From: an uncultured Veillonellaceae bacterium
GTDB lineage: Bacteria > Bacillota > Negativicutes > Selenomonadales > Selenomonadaceae
Assembly (NCBI GenBank): GCA_900316275.1
Contig: ONCF01000021.1
Coordinates: 1-33,584, forward strand
Length of the DNA stretch: 33,584 nucleotides
Direction: 5' to 3'
Shown: positions 14,479-23,174 of the stretch, piece by piece
How positions within the stretch are numbered: position 1 is the first letter of the stretch
Layout of the letters: each line of letters starts with the position of its first letter
Notes under the pieces: model-generated
Seen by the model: the letters and a program-made list of their open reading frames with translations, nothing else
Database searches by the model: none
What the model was told of the DNA's origin: nothing
Made by a program: the position numbers and the translations under genes

Positions 14479-14519
14479 AGAGCCCTTATTTCTACGCATT
14501 GTGAGAAATAAGGGCTCTT
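14479..14519. terminator. Bidirectional terminator between DUF4160 gene and the minus-strand membrane protein
   Basis: A 15-bp perfect stem (AGAGCCCTTATTTCT with its complement) and a 10-base loop. T-rich on the plus side (TTGTTT) and A-rich before it, so usable from both sides. Confidence 0.9.
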
Positions 14520-14521
14520 GT

Positions 14522-15010
14522 TTATTGCAACTGGTTCTGCCAGTATTCGAGGTCGGGGGCGTTGAGCGGGAGGTCGATGGTCTGACCGTTGTCGTAGTAG
14601 AAGCGGAAACGTACGCTTTGCGCTTTGGTGATGGCGGGGAGGCTGGAGCGGGGGAGCTCGACGAAGAGCTTGTTCTCGTTTTTCCAGCCGGGGTTGTCGG
14701 CTGTGCCTGCGGGGGTCTGCTTGACGGCGGCTTTCATCTCCCACGGGTCGCCGTCGGTGTAGAGGATGGCCTCGGGGCGCAGTTTGCTGTCGTCGTAGCG
14801 GTAATCCCAGATGGTGAGGATGGCACCCTCGAGCTTGCCAGACTCGGTGTGCGAGCTCTGGAAGTCGATGCGGCAGTAGGCCGAGAGGCTGTCCGCCGTG
14901 CGATGGTCAATGTGCCAGGTGTACGACAGCCCGAACACGCCGAGCAGCATACAGAGAATGCCCAGAATGAGCAGGAATTTTTTCAGGGGAAAATGTTTTA
15001 ATAACGGCAT
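14522..15010 (-). CDS. Small membrane-anchored protein of unknown function
   Basis: 162 aa. A basic N-terminus (MPLLKHFPLKKF) precedes one hydrophobic segment at about residues 11-29 (LLILGILCMLLGVFGLSYT), then a soluble domain of about 130 residues outside the membrane. No lipobox is convincing although a Cys lies in the segment. The domain has YCRIDFQSS, ILTIWDYRYDDSKLRPEAILY and a C-terminal VRFRFYYDNGQTIDLPL, a beta-rich pattern; I do not recognise the family. The start is ATG 15010, preceded by AAGGAAG; the longer frame reaching 15526 lies over the HAD gene on the other strand and is a shadow. Divergent from the HAD gene. Confidence 0.75.
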   Translation of the reverse strand: MPLLKHFPLKKFLLILGILCMLLGVFGLSYTWHIDHRTADSLSAYCRIDFQSSHTESGKLEGAILTIWDYRYDDSKLRPEAILYTDGDPWEMKAAVKQTPAGTADNPGWKNENKLFVELPRSSLPAITKAQSVRFRFYYDNGQTIDLPLNAPDLEYWQNQLQ

Positions 15011-15100
15011 GTAATCTTCCTTTACGCTTTTATCAGGTACCATTATAGCATTGTGTGTGCTAAAATGTATAGTAACGATTGCGAGAAGGATGTGAGTGCG

Positions 15101-15904
15101 ATGGCGGTGAAACTCTTGGTGACGGATCTCGACGGCACGCTGCTGCGCAGTGGCTCGCCCGTGTCGGCGGGAAATTGTGCGGCGGTGCAGGCGGCCGTGC
15201 GCGCGGGGGTGACGGTGACGCTGGCGACGGGACGCATGTTCCGCGCGGCGCTGCCCGTGGCCGAGGCGCTGGGTGTCGATGTGCCCATCATCACCTATAA
15301 CGGCGCCTTGATTAAGCGCGTGTCGGGCGAGGTATTGTACCGCAGCTGCCTGCCCGAGGCGACGGTGGCCGAGGTCGTGCGCTATTGTCAGGCGCAGGGC
15401 TGGTATGTGCAACTCTACAGCAACGACGAGCTCTATTACGTAGAGAATTGTGCGGAGGCGCGCGGCTACGAGGCCGAGCAGCAAATCAAAGGCCACGCCG
15501 TGGGCTGGGACGGTCTGCTCGCGCATACGGCGGGCGTGTGCAAGCTGCTTTCGATTACGCGCGGCCGCACGGAGACGGATGCGCGCGTGGCGGCGCTCAA
15601 CGCGGCCTTTGGCGAGACGCTGGCGGCCGTGCGCTCGAATGACCGCTATGCGGAGCTGCTCATGCCGGGCGTCACGAAGGCGACGGCGCTACAGCAGCTG
15701 GCGCAGCTGCTCGGCGTGGAGCTTGCAGAGGTCATGGCTATCGGCGACTCGGATAACGACCTGCCCATGCTGCAGGCGGCGGGCCAGGCCGTGGCCATGG
15801 GCAACGCCGTGCCCGCGGTCAAGGCGGCCTGTGCGTACGAGACGGGACGCTGCGAGGATGACGGTGTCGCGCAGGCAATTTATCGGTGGGTGCTGCAGGG
15901 GTGA
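15101..15904 (+). CDS. Cof-type HAD-IIB hydrolase, copy 1
   Basis: A predicted sugar-phosphate or related small-molecule phosphatase. HAD motif I is DLDGTLL with the nucleophile Asp near residue 9, and motif III/IV is GDSDNDLPML near residue 218. Between them lies the C2B cap, and LATGRMF and YNGA are Cof-family blocks. The ATG at 15101 has AGAAGGA about 10 bases upstream, giving 267 aa. It is paralogous to the next gene, which has exactly the same length, and they are separated by a REP-like double hairpin. Substrate cannot be assigned from sequence. Confidence 0.9.
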   Translation: MAVKLLVTDLDGTLLRSGSPVSAGNCAAVQAAVRAGVTVTLATGRMFRAALPVAEALGVDVPIITYNGALIKRVSGEVLYRSCLPEATVAEVVRYCQAQGWYVQLYSNDELYYVENCAEARGYEAEQQIKGHAVGWDGLLAHTAGVCKLLSITRGRTETDARVAALNAAFGETLAAVRSNDRYAELLMPGVTKATALQQLAQLLGVELAEVMAIGDSDNDLPMLQAAGQAVAMGNAVPAVKAACAYETGRCEDDGVAQAIYRWVLQG

Positions 15905-15905
15905 C

Positions 15906-15957
15906 GACCCTCTCAGTCACGCTTCGCGTGACAGCTCCCCCCAAAGGGGAGCCAAGG
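15906..15957. repeat. REP-like double-hairpin element
   Basis: Two adjacent palindromes: GTCACGCTTCGCGTGAC (15916-15932) and GCTCCCCCCAAAGGGGAGC (15934-15952), framed by GACCCTCTCA and CAAGGGG. The layout resembles dispersed intergenic palindromic units I know from other anaerobic Firmicute genomes. Only one copy is in the window. Confidence 0.6.
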
Positions 15958-16007
15958 GGAATTGCACCGAAAACTAAACTTTCCTAATTTGGAAGGAGTT
16001 AACACTC

Positions 16008-16811
16008 TTGGCTATAAAACTTATTGCTTTGGATTTGGATGGTACGCTGCTGAACTCCGAGAAGGTGATTACGCCGCGCACCATGGCGGCGATTAAGGCG
16101 GCGCAGGCGCGGGGCGTGGCGGTGACGATTGCCACGGGGCGTATGTTCAAGGGCGCGGAGGTCTTTGGGCAGCAGTTCGGGGCGAATGCTCCACTCATCT
16201 GCTGCAACGGCGGCGTCGTGCAGGCCATGGGGGCGGAGCAGCCGCTCTTTGCGCGCTATTTGCCTGCGGCCGTCGTGCGGCGTTTGCTCGCCTACTGCCA
16301 GCACGCGGGCTGGTATGTGAATTGGTACATCGGCAACGACATCTACGTGGACCACTACGATGAGGCTTTTTACTACGCGTACCGCACGGTGCCCGATATG
16401 CCGTTCCGCGAGGTGGGCGAGCGCTATCCCGACTACACGCAGCACGTGTATCAGTGCGTGTTGCGTGACCTCTCGGGGGAGGTCGGGAAAAAGACGGCCG
16501 TGCTGCACGCGATGTTCCCGAACTCGCTGCTCGCGCAGCAGAATACGGGCTGCAGTGCCGACCTCACGCCCATGGGCGTGAACAAGGCGCTCGGCCTCGG
16601 CTGGCTCGCGCAGTCTATGGGGCTGACACCCGCTGAGGTCATGGCCTGTGGCGACGGCGACAACGACACGGCCATGCTCGCGTACGCGGGCACGGCGGTC
16701 GTCCCCGCGAACGGCCTGCCCGAGGCGCAGGCGCTCGCGACCTGCCATGCGCCGAGCAATGATGAGGACGGCATCGCGCAGGCCATCGAGGAATTGGTGT
16801 TGACCGATTAA
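16008..16811 (+). CDS. Cof-type HAD-IIB hydrolase, copy 2
   Basis: Tandem paralogue of the preceding gene, also 267 aa. Motif I is DLDGTLL at about residue 8, then IATGRMF, CNGG and motif IV GDGDNDTAML. The cap differs more than the core (for example YIGNDIYVDHYDEAFYY), suggesting a different phosphate ester. The start is TTG 16008, with GGAAGGAG 9 bases upstream, and matches copy 1 well at the N-terminus (MAIKL against MAVKL). The following 120 bases to rapZ contain no gene. Confidence 0.9.
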   Translation: MAIKLIALDLDGTLLNSEKVITPRTMAAIKAAQARGVAVTIATGRMFKGAEVFGQQFGANAPLICCNGGVVQAMGAEQPLFARYLPAAVVRRLLAYCQHAGWYVNWYIGNDIYVDHYDEAFYYAYRTVPDMPFREVGERYPDYTQHVYQCVLRDLSGEVGKKTAVLHAMFPNSLLAQQNTGCSADLTPMGVNKALGLGWLAQSMGLTPAEVMACGDGDNDTAMLAYAGTAVVPANGLPEAQALATCHAPSNDEDGIAQAIEELVLTD

Positions 16812-16934
16812 GCCAGGTGCTGGTGTCGGTGGTTTTACGCATATGGATGCAGCTGGTTTATTTTGTATAGCAAGCAGGGGCTGCTCAGCAGACAGCCTTT
16901 AGTGGATAGATAACTTATCGTGGAGGTGTGGAGC

Positions 16935-17885
16935 ATGGCAGAGGAACAGGCTTTACAGGGGGCGCAGGCGCCGGAGGAGGCCGCGCCCATGGAGAAGGAT
17001 TTCCGCCTCGTCATTGTGACGGGCATGTCGGGCGCGGGCAAGACACAGGCCTGCCGCTATATGGAGGATTTGGGCTATTTTGTCGTGGACAATCTACCGC
17101 CCATCTTTATCCCGAAATTCGTGGAGCTCTGCCGTCATGCGGGCGGGCACGTGGGCAAGGTCGTGCTCGTCGTCGACACGCGCAGCCACGAGTTTTTCGA
17201 TACGTTCGTGCACGTGCTTGAGGAGATGGACCGCGACGATTTGCCGTACGAGATGCTGTTCATGGATGCGACGGACCCCGTGATTATTCGCCGCTACAAG
17301 GAGACGCGCCGCCGCCACCCCATGGCACCCGCGTCGCGTATCTCCGAGGGCATCGCGAAGGAACGCGACTTGCTGGCGCCCGTGCGCGCCAAGGCCACGT
17401 ACATCGTCGACACGTCCGAACTGCGCAAGGTCGACTTGCGCGACAAAATCCACCGCATTTTCGGTTCGGCCGAGGGCGAGCATATGAATATCAACGTGCT
17501 CTCGTTTGGCTTCAAGTTCGGTATGCCGTTGGACGCGGATCTCGTGTTCGACGTGCGCTTTTTGCCGAACCCGTTCTACATCGAGTCGCTGCGCCATAAA
17601 TCGGGCGCCGTGCCCGAGGTGGCGGAGTACATCGGCAAATGGGCCGTGACGCAGGAGTTCGAGCAGCGGCTGGACTCGCTCATCGATTTCCTCATCCCGC
17701 AGTACATCAAGGAGGGCAAGAGCCAGCTCGTCATCGCCGTCGGCTGCACGGGCGGCATGCACCGCAGCGTCTTTATCGCCAAGCATCTGTTCGATATGCT
17801 CACGAGCCGCGGCTATCAGGCGAAGCTGGAGCACCGCGACCTCATGAAGAACGATGTGCAGGAACATGTACGGGAGGAGTGCTGA
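16935..17885 (+). CDS. rapZ: RNase adapter protein RapZ (YvcJ family)
   Basis: A nucleotide-binding protein. In enterobacteria RapZ delivers sRNAs to RNase E; in Firmicutes YvcJ binds and hydrolyses nucleotides and affects competence. The Walker A GMSGAGKT is at residues 30-37 and the C-terminal RapZ block CTGGMHRSV is near residue 280. ATG 16935 follows GGAGGTG by 6 bases; a GTG at 16920 would start upstream of that site. The protein is 316 aa, with an Ala/Glu/Gln-rich N-terminal tail of about 18 residues before the usual start of homology. Followed at one base by yvcK in the conserved rapZ-yvcK-whiA order. Confidence 0.95.
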   Translation: MAEEQALQGAQAPEEAAPMEKDFRLVIVTGMSGAGKTQACRYMEDLGYFVVDNLPPIFIPKFVELCRHAGGHVGKVVLVVDTRSHEFFDTFVHVLEEMDRDDLPYEMLFMDATDPVIIRRYKETRRRHPMAPASRISEGIAKERDLLAPVRAKATYIVDTSELRKVDLRDKIHRIFGSAEGEHMNINVLSFGFKFGMPLDADLVFDVRFLPNPFYIESLRHKSGAVPEVAEYIGKWAVTQEFEQRLDSLIDFLIPQYIKEGKSQLVIAVGCTGGMHRSVFIAKHLFDMLTSRGYQAKLEHRDLMKNDVQEHVREEC

Positions 17886-17886
17886 G

Positions 17887-19185
17887 ATGCATCTCTTGAA
17901 ATGGCTCTACCCTGGCATGCGCTTCAAGCGCTGGCTGTTGCTGTTTTCGGCCGGCGTCATGCTCGTGAGCCTGGGGCTCGCGCTCGTTTTCAACTATAAA
18001 TTCCTCGACATCATCGAGGAGACGATTTTCCGCATGGTCTACCTCTGGCGGGGCAGCTACAACTACGCGTTCACGACGTTCGTGGGTTTCGTGGTCGTGG
18101 CTGTGGGCCTCACGCTCATGCTCGTGGCCATGCGCTTCGTCATCCGCTCGCTCATCACGGTGCTGCTGCCGGACAGCTCGGAGCGGCTCGTCGATATCAT
18201 CTACGAAAAACGCAAGCTCGACCGCGGCCCGACCATCGCGGTCATCGGTGGCGGGCACGGCCTCTCCGTGCTGCTGCGCGGTATCAAGGAGGCCACGTCG
18301 AAGGTCACGGCCGTCGTGACCGTGGCCGACGACGGCGGCTCGTCGGGGCGCCTGCGTGAGGAGCTCGGCATCATCCCGCCGGGCGATTTGCGCAACTGCC
18401 TCGTGGCGCTCGCCGACACGGAGCCTTTGATGGAAAAGTTGTTCCAATATCGCTTCAAGGGACAGAGCGAGCTCGCGGGGCACAGCTTCGGCAACCTCTT
18501 TATCGCGGCCATGACCGAGGTCACGGGCAATGTGGAACAGGCGCTGAAAGAGTCCTCCAAGGTCCTCGCCGTCAAGGGCAACGTGCTGCCCGCCTCGGAG
18601 GAGCACGTGCGCCTCGACGCTATCATGGATGACGGCACCATCGTCGAGGGCGAGTCACACATCCCGGAGGCGCACAAGCATATCCATCGCGTGCGCCTGT
18701 TCCCCGAGCATGTGCAGCCTGTGGCCTCGGCCATTGAGGCGTTGACGAACGCGGATGTTATCATCCTCGGTCCCGGCTCGCTCTATACGAGCATCATGCC
18801 AAATTTGCTCGTCGACGGCGTGGCCGAGTGCGTGCGCCGCAGCAAAGCCATCAAAATTTACATCTGCAATGTCATGACGCAGCCGGGTGAGACGGACGGC
18901 TACACGGCCTCCATGCATGCGAAGGCCATTCTCGACCACGCGGGCAAGGGCGTCATCGACTTTATGCTCGTGAACGACCACCCCATCTCGGCACATATCC
19001 GCGACTACTACGCCGCCAAGGGCGCCTACCCCGTCGAGGTCGACGAGGAGGCCATCAACGCGCTGGGCATCGGTTTCGTCAAGGCCGATATCATCAACGA
19101 GACAGATGTCATCCGCCACGACCCCGACAAGCTCTGCAACGCCGTCATGCAGCTCGTACTGCAGGTGCAGAATAAATTAGGGTGA
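17887..19185 (+). CDS. yvcK: YvcK/GlmR-type gluconeogenesis factor, membrane-anchored
   Basis: 432 aa. The core (from about residue 115) is the CofD-like UDP-GlcNAc-binding fold, opening with AVIGGGHGLSVLLRG and including DDGGSSGRLR and GPGSLYTSI. In Bacillus YvcK/GlmR senses UDP-GlcNAc and adjusts carbon flow into cell-wall precursors. Unlike the short Bacillus protein, this one has two N-terminal transmembrane segments (about residues 16-36 and 62-83), so it is probably held at the membrane. ATG 17887 has GGGAGGAG 7 bases upstream. Its neighbours rapZ and whiA confirm the identity. Confidence 0.95.
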   Translation: MHLLKWLYPGMRFKRWLLLFSAGVMLVSLGLALVFNYKFLDIIEETIFRMVYLWRGSYNYAFTTFVGFVVVAVGLTLMLVAMRFVIRSLITVLLPDSSERLVDIIYEKRKLDRGPTIAVIGGGHGLSVLLRGIKEATSKVTAVVTVADDGGSSGRLREELGIIPPGDLRNCLVALADTEPLMEKLFQYRFKGQSELAGHSFGNLFIAAMTEVTGNVEQALKESSKVLAVKGNVLPASEEHVRLDAIMDDGTIVEGESHIPEAHKHIHRVRLFPEHVQPVASAIEALTNADVIILGPGSLYTSIMPNLLVDGVAECVRRSKAIKIYICNVMTQPGETDGYTASMHAKAILDHAGKGVIDFMLVNDHPISAHIRDYYAAKGAYPVEVDEEAINALGIGFVKADIINETDVIRHDPDKLCNAVMQLVLQVQNKLG

Positions 19186-19189
19186 TTTT

Positions 19190-20134
19190 ATGCCATCTTT
19201 CGCCTCAGAAGTAAAAAACGAACTGGCCCACCTGATGTACGAGCAGCCCTGCGACCAGACGGCCGAGCTCGCGGCGCTGCTGCGTATGGGGGCGACGGTC
19301 AGCTTTGGCCGGCAGCACACGTTCGGCCTGACGTTTATCTCGAAAAACGCAGCCGTGGCGCGCAAGACGCTGCAGCTGCTGAAACTGCAAAGCGCGGGCC
19401 TGCACACGGAGGTCACGGTGAGCCGCTCGCGCCAGCTGAACAAGCTCAGCAGCTACCAGCTGCGCCTCGTACCCTCGCCGCAGGGCACGGCGCTGCTGGA
19501 AAAGTTGGGCTTTTTACATGAATCGACGCTCAATGTGGAGAGCGACTGGCCCATCCTGCGCAAGGCCTGCTGCCGCGCGGCCTACCTGCGCGGCGCGTTC
19601 CTCGGCGGCGGCAGCGTGAATCGCCCCGAGGCCAGCTATCATCTGGAGTTCTCCACGGGCAACTACGCGTTCGGCCAGCTGCTGTACCAGCTGCTCAAAC
19701 GCATGGCGTTCCCCGTGGGTTTTACGGACCGCAAGGACAGTTACATCGTCTACCTCAAGGAGGGCGATGCTATCGTCGAGCTCCTGGGCATGCTGGAGGC
19801 GGACAAGGCCGTGGAGGCGTTCGAGCTCGCGCGCAATATGAAGGAAGTGCGCGAGCAGGTGAACCGCCTCGTGAACTGCGAGACGGCCAATCTGCAAAAG
19901 GCCGTCGATGCGGCCGGGCGGCAGCTCGCCGATATCCGCCTGCTGCAGGCGGCGGGGCAGCTCGATGGCCTGAGTATCGGCCTGCGCGAGGCCGCCGAGG
20001 GGCGTATGGCCCAGCCCGAAGCCAGCCTGCAGGAGCTCGCGGCCGTGCTGCACATCAGCAAGCCCGGCCTCAACCACCGCATGCGCAAGCTGCACGCGCT
20101 GGCGGAGCAGCTGCGTGCACAGAATCAGGTATAA
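19190..20134 (+). CDS. whiA: DNA-binding protein WhiA
   Basis: 314 aa. The N-terminal domain is LAGLIDADG-like without the nuclease residues (for example AAYLRGAFLGGGSVN). The C-terminal helix-turn-helix contains LQELAAVLHISKPGLNHRMRKL. In actinobacteria WhiA is a sporulation regulator; in Firmicutes it affects division and chromosome segregation. The ATG at 19190 lies 4 bases after the yvcK stop, with AGGGTGA as ribosome-binding site. Last gene of the conserved trio; a large hairpin follows at 20214. Confidence 0.96.
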   Translation: MPSFASEVKNELAHLMYEQPCDQTAELAALLRMGATVSFGRQHTFGLTFISKNAAVARKTLQLLKLQSAGLHTEVTVSRSRQLNKLSSYQLRLVPSPQGTALLEKLGFLHESTLNVESDWPILRKACCRAAYLRGAFLGGGSVNRPEASYHLEFSTGNYAFGQLLYQLLKRMAFPVGFTDRKDSYIVYLKEGDAIVELLGMLEADKAVEAFELARNMKEVREQVNRLVNCETANLQKAVDAAGRQLADIRLLQAAGQLDGLSIGLREAAEGRMAQPEASLQELAAVLHISKPGLNHRMRKLHALAEQLRAQNQV

Positions 20135-20213
20135 GGGTGTGGGCGGCAAAGCTTTTAGTATGTAGTGGGCAGGTGGCGGCAACAATGTGCGCCTGCTATT
20201 TGGGATAAACAAG

Positions 20214-20251
20214 AAGCTGGAGCGGGCACTGACATGTGCTCGCTCCAGCTT
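20214..20251. terminator. Long hairpin after whiA
   Basis: About 16 pairs: AAGCTGGAGCG with its complement plus GCAC/GTGC around a 6-base loop. There is no T-run on the plus strand. It overlaps the longest possible N-terminus of the radical SAM ORF and helps decide its start. Confidence 0.6.
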
Positions 20252-20272
20252 GTCAAAGAAGGGAAAAGGCAA

Positions 20273-21187
20273 GTGACTGAACAAAATAATCCTTTAGACC
20301 TGCATCACTGCACGCTCTGCCCACGGCGCTGCGGCGTGGACAGAGCCGTGCGGGCGGGCTTTTGCGGGGCGGGGATGCAGGCGCGCGTGGCGCTTGTCTC
20401 GCTGCACCCGTGGGAGGAGCCGTGCCTCGTGGGCGCGCAGGGCGCAGGCACGGTGTTTTTTGCGTATTGCAATCTGCGCTGCTGCTACTGCCAGAATCAC
20501 GAGATTTCGCACGGCGGCAAGGGTATCGAGGTCACGGACGAGCGCCTGGCGGCGATTTTCTGTGAGCAGCAGGCGCGCGGCGCGGCGACGCTCGACCTTG
20601 TGACGCCGACGCACTACGTACCGCAGATTATCCACGCGCTCGACCTCGCGCGGGCACAGGGCTTTCGCCTGCCCGTCGTTTACAACTCCAGCGGCTACGA
20701 GACAGAGGAGACGATTGCGGCGCTCGCGGGCTACGTGGACATCTATCTGCCGGATTTGAAATATGCGAGCGAGGCGAGCGCGGGCGAGTACTCGGCAGCC
20801 CCGGACTATTTCCCCGTGGCGCAAAGGGCGCTGCAGGCTATGGTCGCGCAGGCCGGCCCCGTGCAGTTCCAGGCCGACGGCAGCCTGCAGCGCGGCGTGC
20901 TTGTGCGGCACATGGTGCTGCCGGGGCACCGTCACGAGAGCATGCAGCTCTTGGACTGGCTATGGCAGACGTTTAGCGATAAAATCCAAATTTCGCTCAT
21001 GAATCAGTACACGCCGATGTTCCATGCGGCGGAGCACCGACCGCTCGACCGGCGCCTCACGACGTTCGAGTATGAGTCCGTCGTCGCGTACGCGCAGGCG
21101 CTCGGCATCACGCAGTGCTACGTGCAGGAGCGCCGCGCGGCCTCCGAGGAATACGTGCCGCAGTTCGACGGCCGCGGCGTGCAGTAA
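20273..21187 (+). CDS. PflX-like radical SAM protein (COG1313 type)
   Basis: A radical SAM enzyme related to pyruvate formate-lyase activases but of uncharacterised substrate. The N-terminal CTLCPRRCGV and FCGAG give an extra cysteine cluster. The SAM iron-sulfur motif is CNLRCCYC (CxxxCxxC) near residue 72. VTPTHYVPQI and VDIYLPDLKY are family blocks. I choose GTG 20273 because the upstream frame passes through the hairpin at 20214-20251 and GGGAAAAGG lies just before the GTG; this gives 304 aa. Its target glycyl-radical enzyme is not obvious here. nrdD lies 10 kb away but is normally activated by NrdG. Confidence 0.85.
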   Translation: MTEQNNPLDLHHCTLCPRRCGVDRAVRAGFCGAGMQARVALVSLHPWEEPCLVGAQGAGTVFFAYCNLRCCYCQNHEISHGGKGIEVTDERLAAIFCEQQARGAATLDLVTPTHYVPQIIHALDLARAQGFRLPVVYNSSGYETEETIAALAGYVDIYLPDLKYASEASAGEYSAAPDYFPVAQRALQAMVAQAGPVQFQADGSLQRGVLVRHMVLPGHRHESMQLLDWLWQTFSDKIQISLMNQYTPMFHAAEHRPLDRRLTTFEYESVVAYAQALGITQCYVQERRAASEEYVPQFDGRGVQ

Positions 21188-21250
21188 TCATCGCTCAACA
21201 GGCATTATATTTACAGTTGCGAGATTTTAAAACAGAAAAACAAATAATAC

Positions 21251-21279
21251 TTGTAAACAACACTCTGCCATGATAGAAT
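21251..21279 (+). promoter_or_regulatory. Promoter of ilvD
   Basis: TTGTAA (21251-21256), a 17-base spacer, TAGAAT (21274-21279). Just downstream, ACTGTAT is repeated in tandem (21300-21313). Confidence 0.6.
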
Positions 21280-21334
21280 GAAAGATATTTCACAGGGTAA
21301 CTGTATACTGTATTTTGTTAAGGAGTGCTTGTTT

Positions 21335-22987
21335 ATGCGTAGCGATGTAGTCAAGAAGGGCGTTACCCGCACGGCGCACCGGACGTTGTTCCATGCCATG
21401 GGGTACAGTGATGAGGATTTGCAAAAGCCGCTCATCGGCGTAGTCAACGCTTTTAACGAGATTATCCCCGGGCATGTGCATTTGCGGGAAATCGCGCAGG
21501 CCGTCAAGCTGGGGATAGCGGCGGCCGGCGGCACGCCCGTCGAGTTCCCGGCCATCGGCATCTGCGACGGCATCGCTATGGGGCACGACGGCATGAAGTA
21601 CCCGTTGGCCAGTCGCGAGCTCATCTGCGACTCCATCGAGGCCGTGGCGAACGGTCATGCTTTCGACGGACTCGTGCTCATCCCGAACTGTGACAAAATC
21701 GTGCCGGGCATGCTCATGGCGGCGGGCCGGCTGAACATCCCGTCCATCGTCGTGAGCGGCGGGCCGATGCTGGCGGGGCGCTATCAGGGGCGCGACGTCA
21801 GCGTCAGCACGATGTTCGAGGCGGCGGGCAAGGTGGAGTCCGGCCAGCTCACGCCGGCGGAAATGGATGCGATGGAGCACTGTGCCTGCCCCGGCTGCGG
21901 CTCTTGTGCGGGCCTGTTCACGGCGAATACGATGAACTGCCTCACGGAGGTGCTGGGCATGGGCCTGCCGGGTAACGGCACCATCCCGGCCGCCTATACG
22001 GGCGCGCGCCGCATTTTGGCGAAAAAAGCCGGGCAGACCATCATGGAGCTCGTGGAGAAGCAGATTAAGCCGCGTGACATCATGACCCTGGCGGCTTTCG
22101 AGAACGCCATTGCCGTGGATATGGCTATCGGCGGCTCGACGAACACCGTGCTGCACCTGCCGGCCATTGCGCACGAGGCGGGGCTCGAGCTGCCACTTGC
22201 GAAGTTCGATGAGATCAGCCGCCGCGCGGCCTATATCTGCAAGCTCAGCCCCGGCGGCACGTACCACATGCAGGACCTCGACGAGGCGGGCGGTATCAAT
22301 GCGGTGCTCAAGGAGCTCAGCAACACGGGACTCATCCATACGGACGCGCTGACGGTGACGGGCTCGCTGGGCGAGCGTATCCAGGACGCGCAGATCCGGC
22401 GGCCGGAGGTCATCCACACGGTGGAACAGGCCTATATGCACAAAGGCGGCATCGCCATCCTCACGGGCAATCTGGCCCCGGACGGCTCAGTCATCAAGGA
22501 GAGCGCCGTGGAGCCGGAGCTGCTGACCTACGAGGGCACGGCGAAATGCTATAACTCGGAGGAGGAGGCCATCGCGGCCATCATGGGTGGCGAAATCCAC
22601 GAGGGTCACGTCGTGGTCATCCGCTACGAGGGCCCGAAGGGCGGCCCCGGTATGCGCGAGATGCTCAATCCGACGGCTGTCATCACGGGCATGGGCCTGA
22701 AGGTGGCGCTGCTGACGGACGGCCGCTTCAGCGGGGCCAGCCGCGGCGCCTGCGTCGGCCATATCTCGCCCGAGGCCATGGAGGGCGGCCCCATCGCGCT
22801 CATCGAGGACGGCGACAAAATCCTCGTCGACGTGCCGAACCGCAAGCTGGAGCTAAAGGTCAGCGACGCGGAGCTCGCACGCCGCCGGGCGGCCTGGCAC
22901 CAGCCGGAGCCCAAGGTCAAGACGGGCTATCTGTCGCGCTATGCCCGCCTCGTGACCTCGGCCAATACGGGCGCCGTCCTGCAGTAA
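21335..22987 (+). CDS. ilvD: Dihydroxy-acid dehydratase
   Basis: Third step of valine/isoleucine synthesis: dehydrates 2,3-dihydroxy acids to 2-keto acids with an iron-sulfur cluster. Cluster cysteines are visible in CDKIVPGML and in CPGCGSCAG. Other blocks are [19 protein letters not shown] and [16 protein letters not shown]. The ATG at 21335 has AAGGAG 9 bases upstream; the protein is 550 aa, the usual length. It converges with ilvB and ends in a plus-strand terminator at 23061. Confidence 0.97.
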   Translation: MRSDVVKKGVTRTAHRTLFHAMGYSDEDLQKPLIGVVNAFNEIIPGHVHLREIAQAVKLGIAAAGGTPVEFPAIGICDGIAMGHDGMKYPLASRELICDSIEAVANGHAFDGLVLIPNCDKIVPGMLMAAGRLNIPSIVVSGGPMLAGRYQGRDVSVSTMFEAAGKVESGQLTPAEMDAMEHCACPGCGSCAGLFTANTMNCLTEVLGMGLPGNGTIPAAYTGARRILAKKAGQTIMELVEKQIKPRDIMTLAAFENAIAVDMAIGGSTNTVLHLPAIAHEAGLELPLAKFDEISRRAAYICKLSPGGTYHMQDLDEAGGINAVLKELSNTGLIHTDALTVTGSLGERIQDAQIRRPEVIHTVEQAYMHKGGIAILTGNLAPDGSVIKESAVEPELLTYEGTAKCYNSEEEAIAAIMGGEIHEGHVVVIRYEGPKGGPGMREMLNPTAVITGMGLKVALLTDGRFSGASRGACVGHISPEAMEGGPIALIEDGDKILVDVPNRKLELKVSDAELARRRAAWHQPEPKVKTGYLSRYARLVTSANTGAVLQ

Positions 22988-23060
22988 AGCAGCTCCTGCT
23001 GTTAAGAAAGCGCTGACGATTTAATCAGTGCTTCCTCAAATAAAAAGAGATTTGATTGCG

Positions 23061-23104
23061 TTAGTCCCGACGGGTATGGAATTATCTGTCGGGACTAATT
23101 TTTT
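23061..23104 (+). terminator. Terminator of ilvD
   Basis: 11-bp stem TTAGTCCCGAC/GTCGGGACTAA, then TTTTTT. Confidence 0.92.
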
Positions 23105-23105
23105 A

Positions 23106-23150
23106 CAGCGCAAAAGGCCACACCTGCGTTTGAGGTGTGGCCTTGCGCTG
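23106..23150 (-). terminator. Terminator of ilvB
   Basis: An 11-bp AGGCCACACCT stem inside a 7-bp CAGCGCA stem. On the minus strand a TTTT follows the inner stem. It abuts the ilvD terminator. Confidence 0.8.
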
Positions 23151-23174
23151 TGTGTGTTGCTACTATAAAGTGCG

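Noticed and set aside
14522-15526. The 334-codon version of the small membrane protein
   Set aside because: Its first half lies over the HAD gene. The hydrophobic anchor, and AAGGAAG before ATG 15010, mark the true start.
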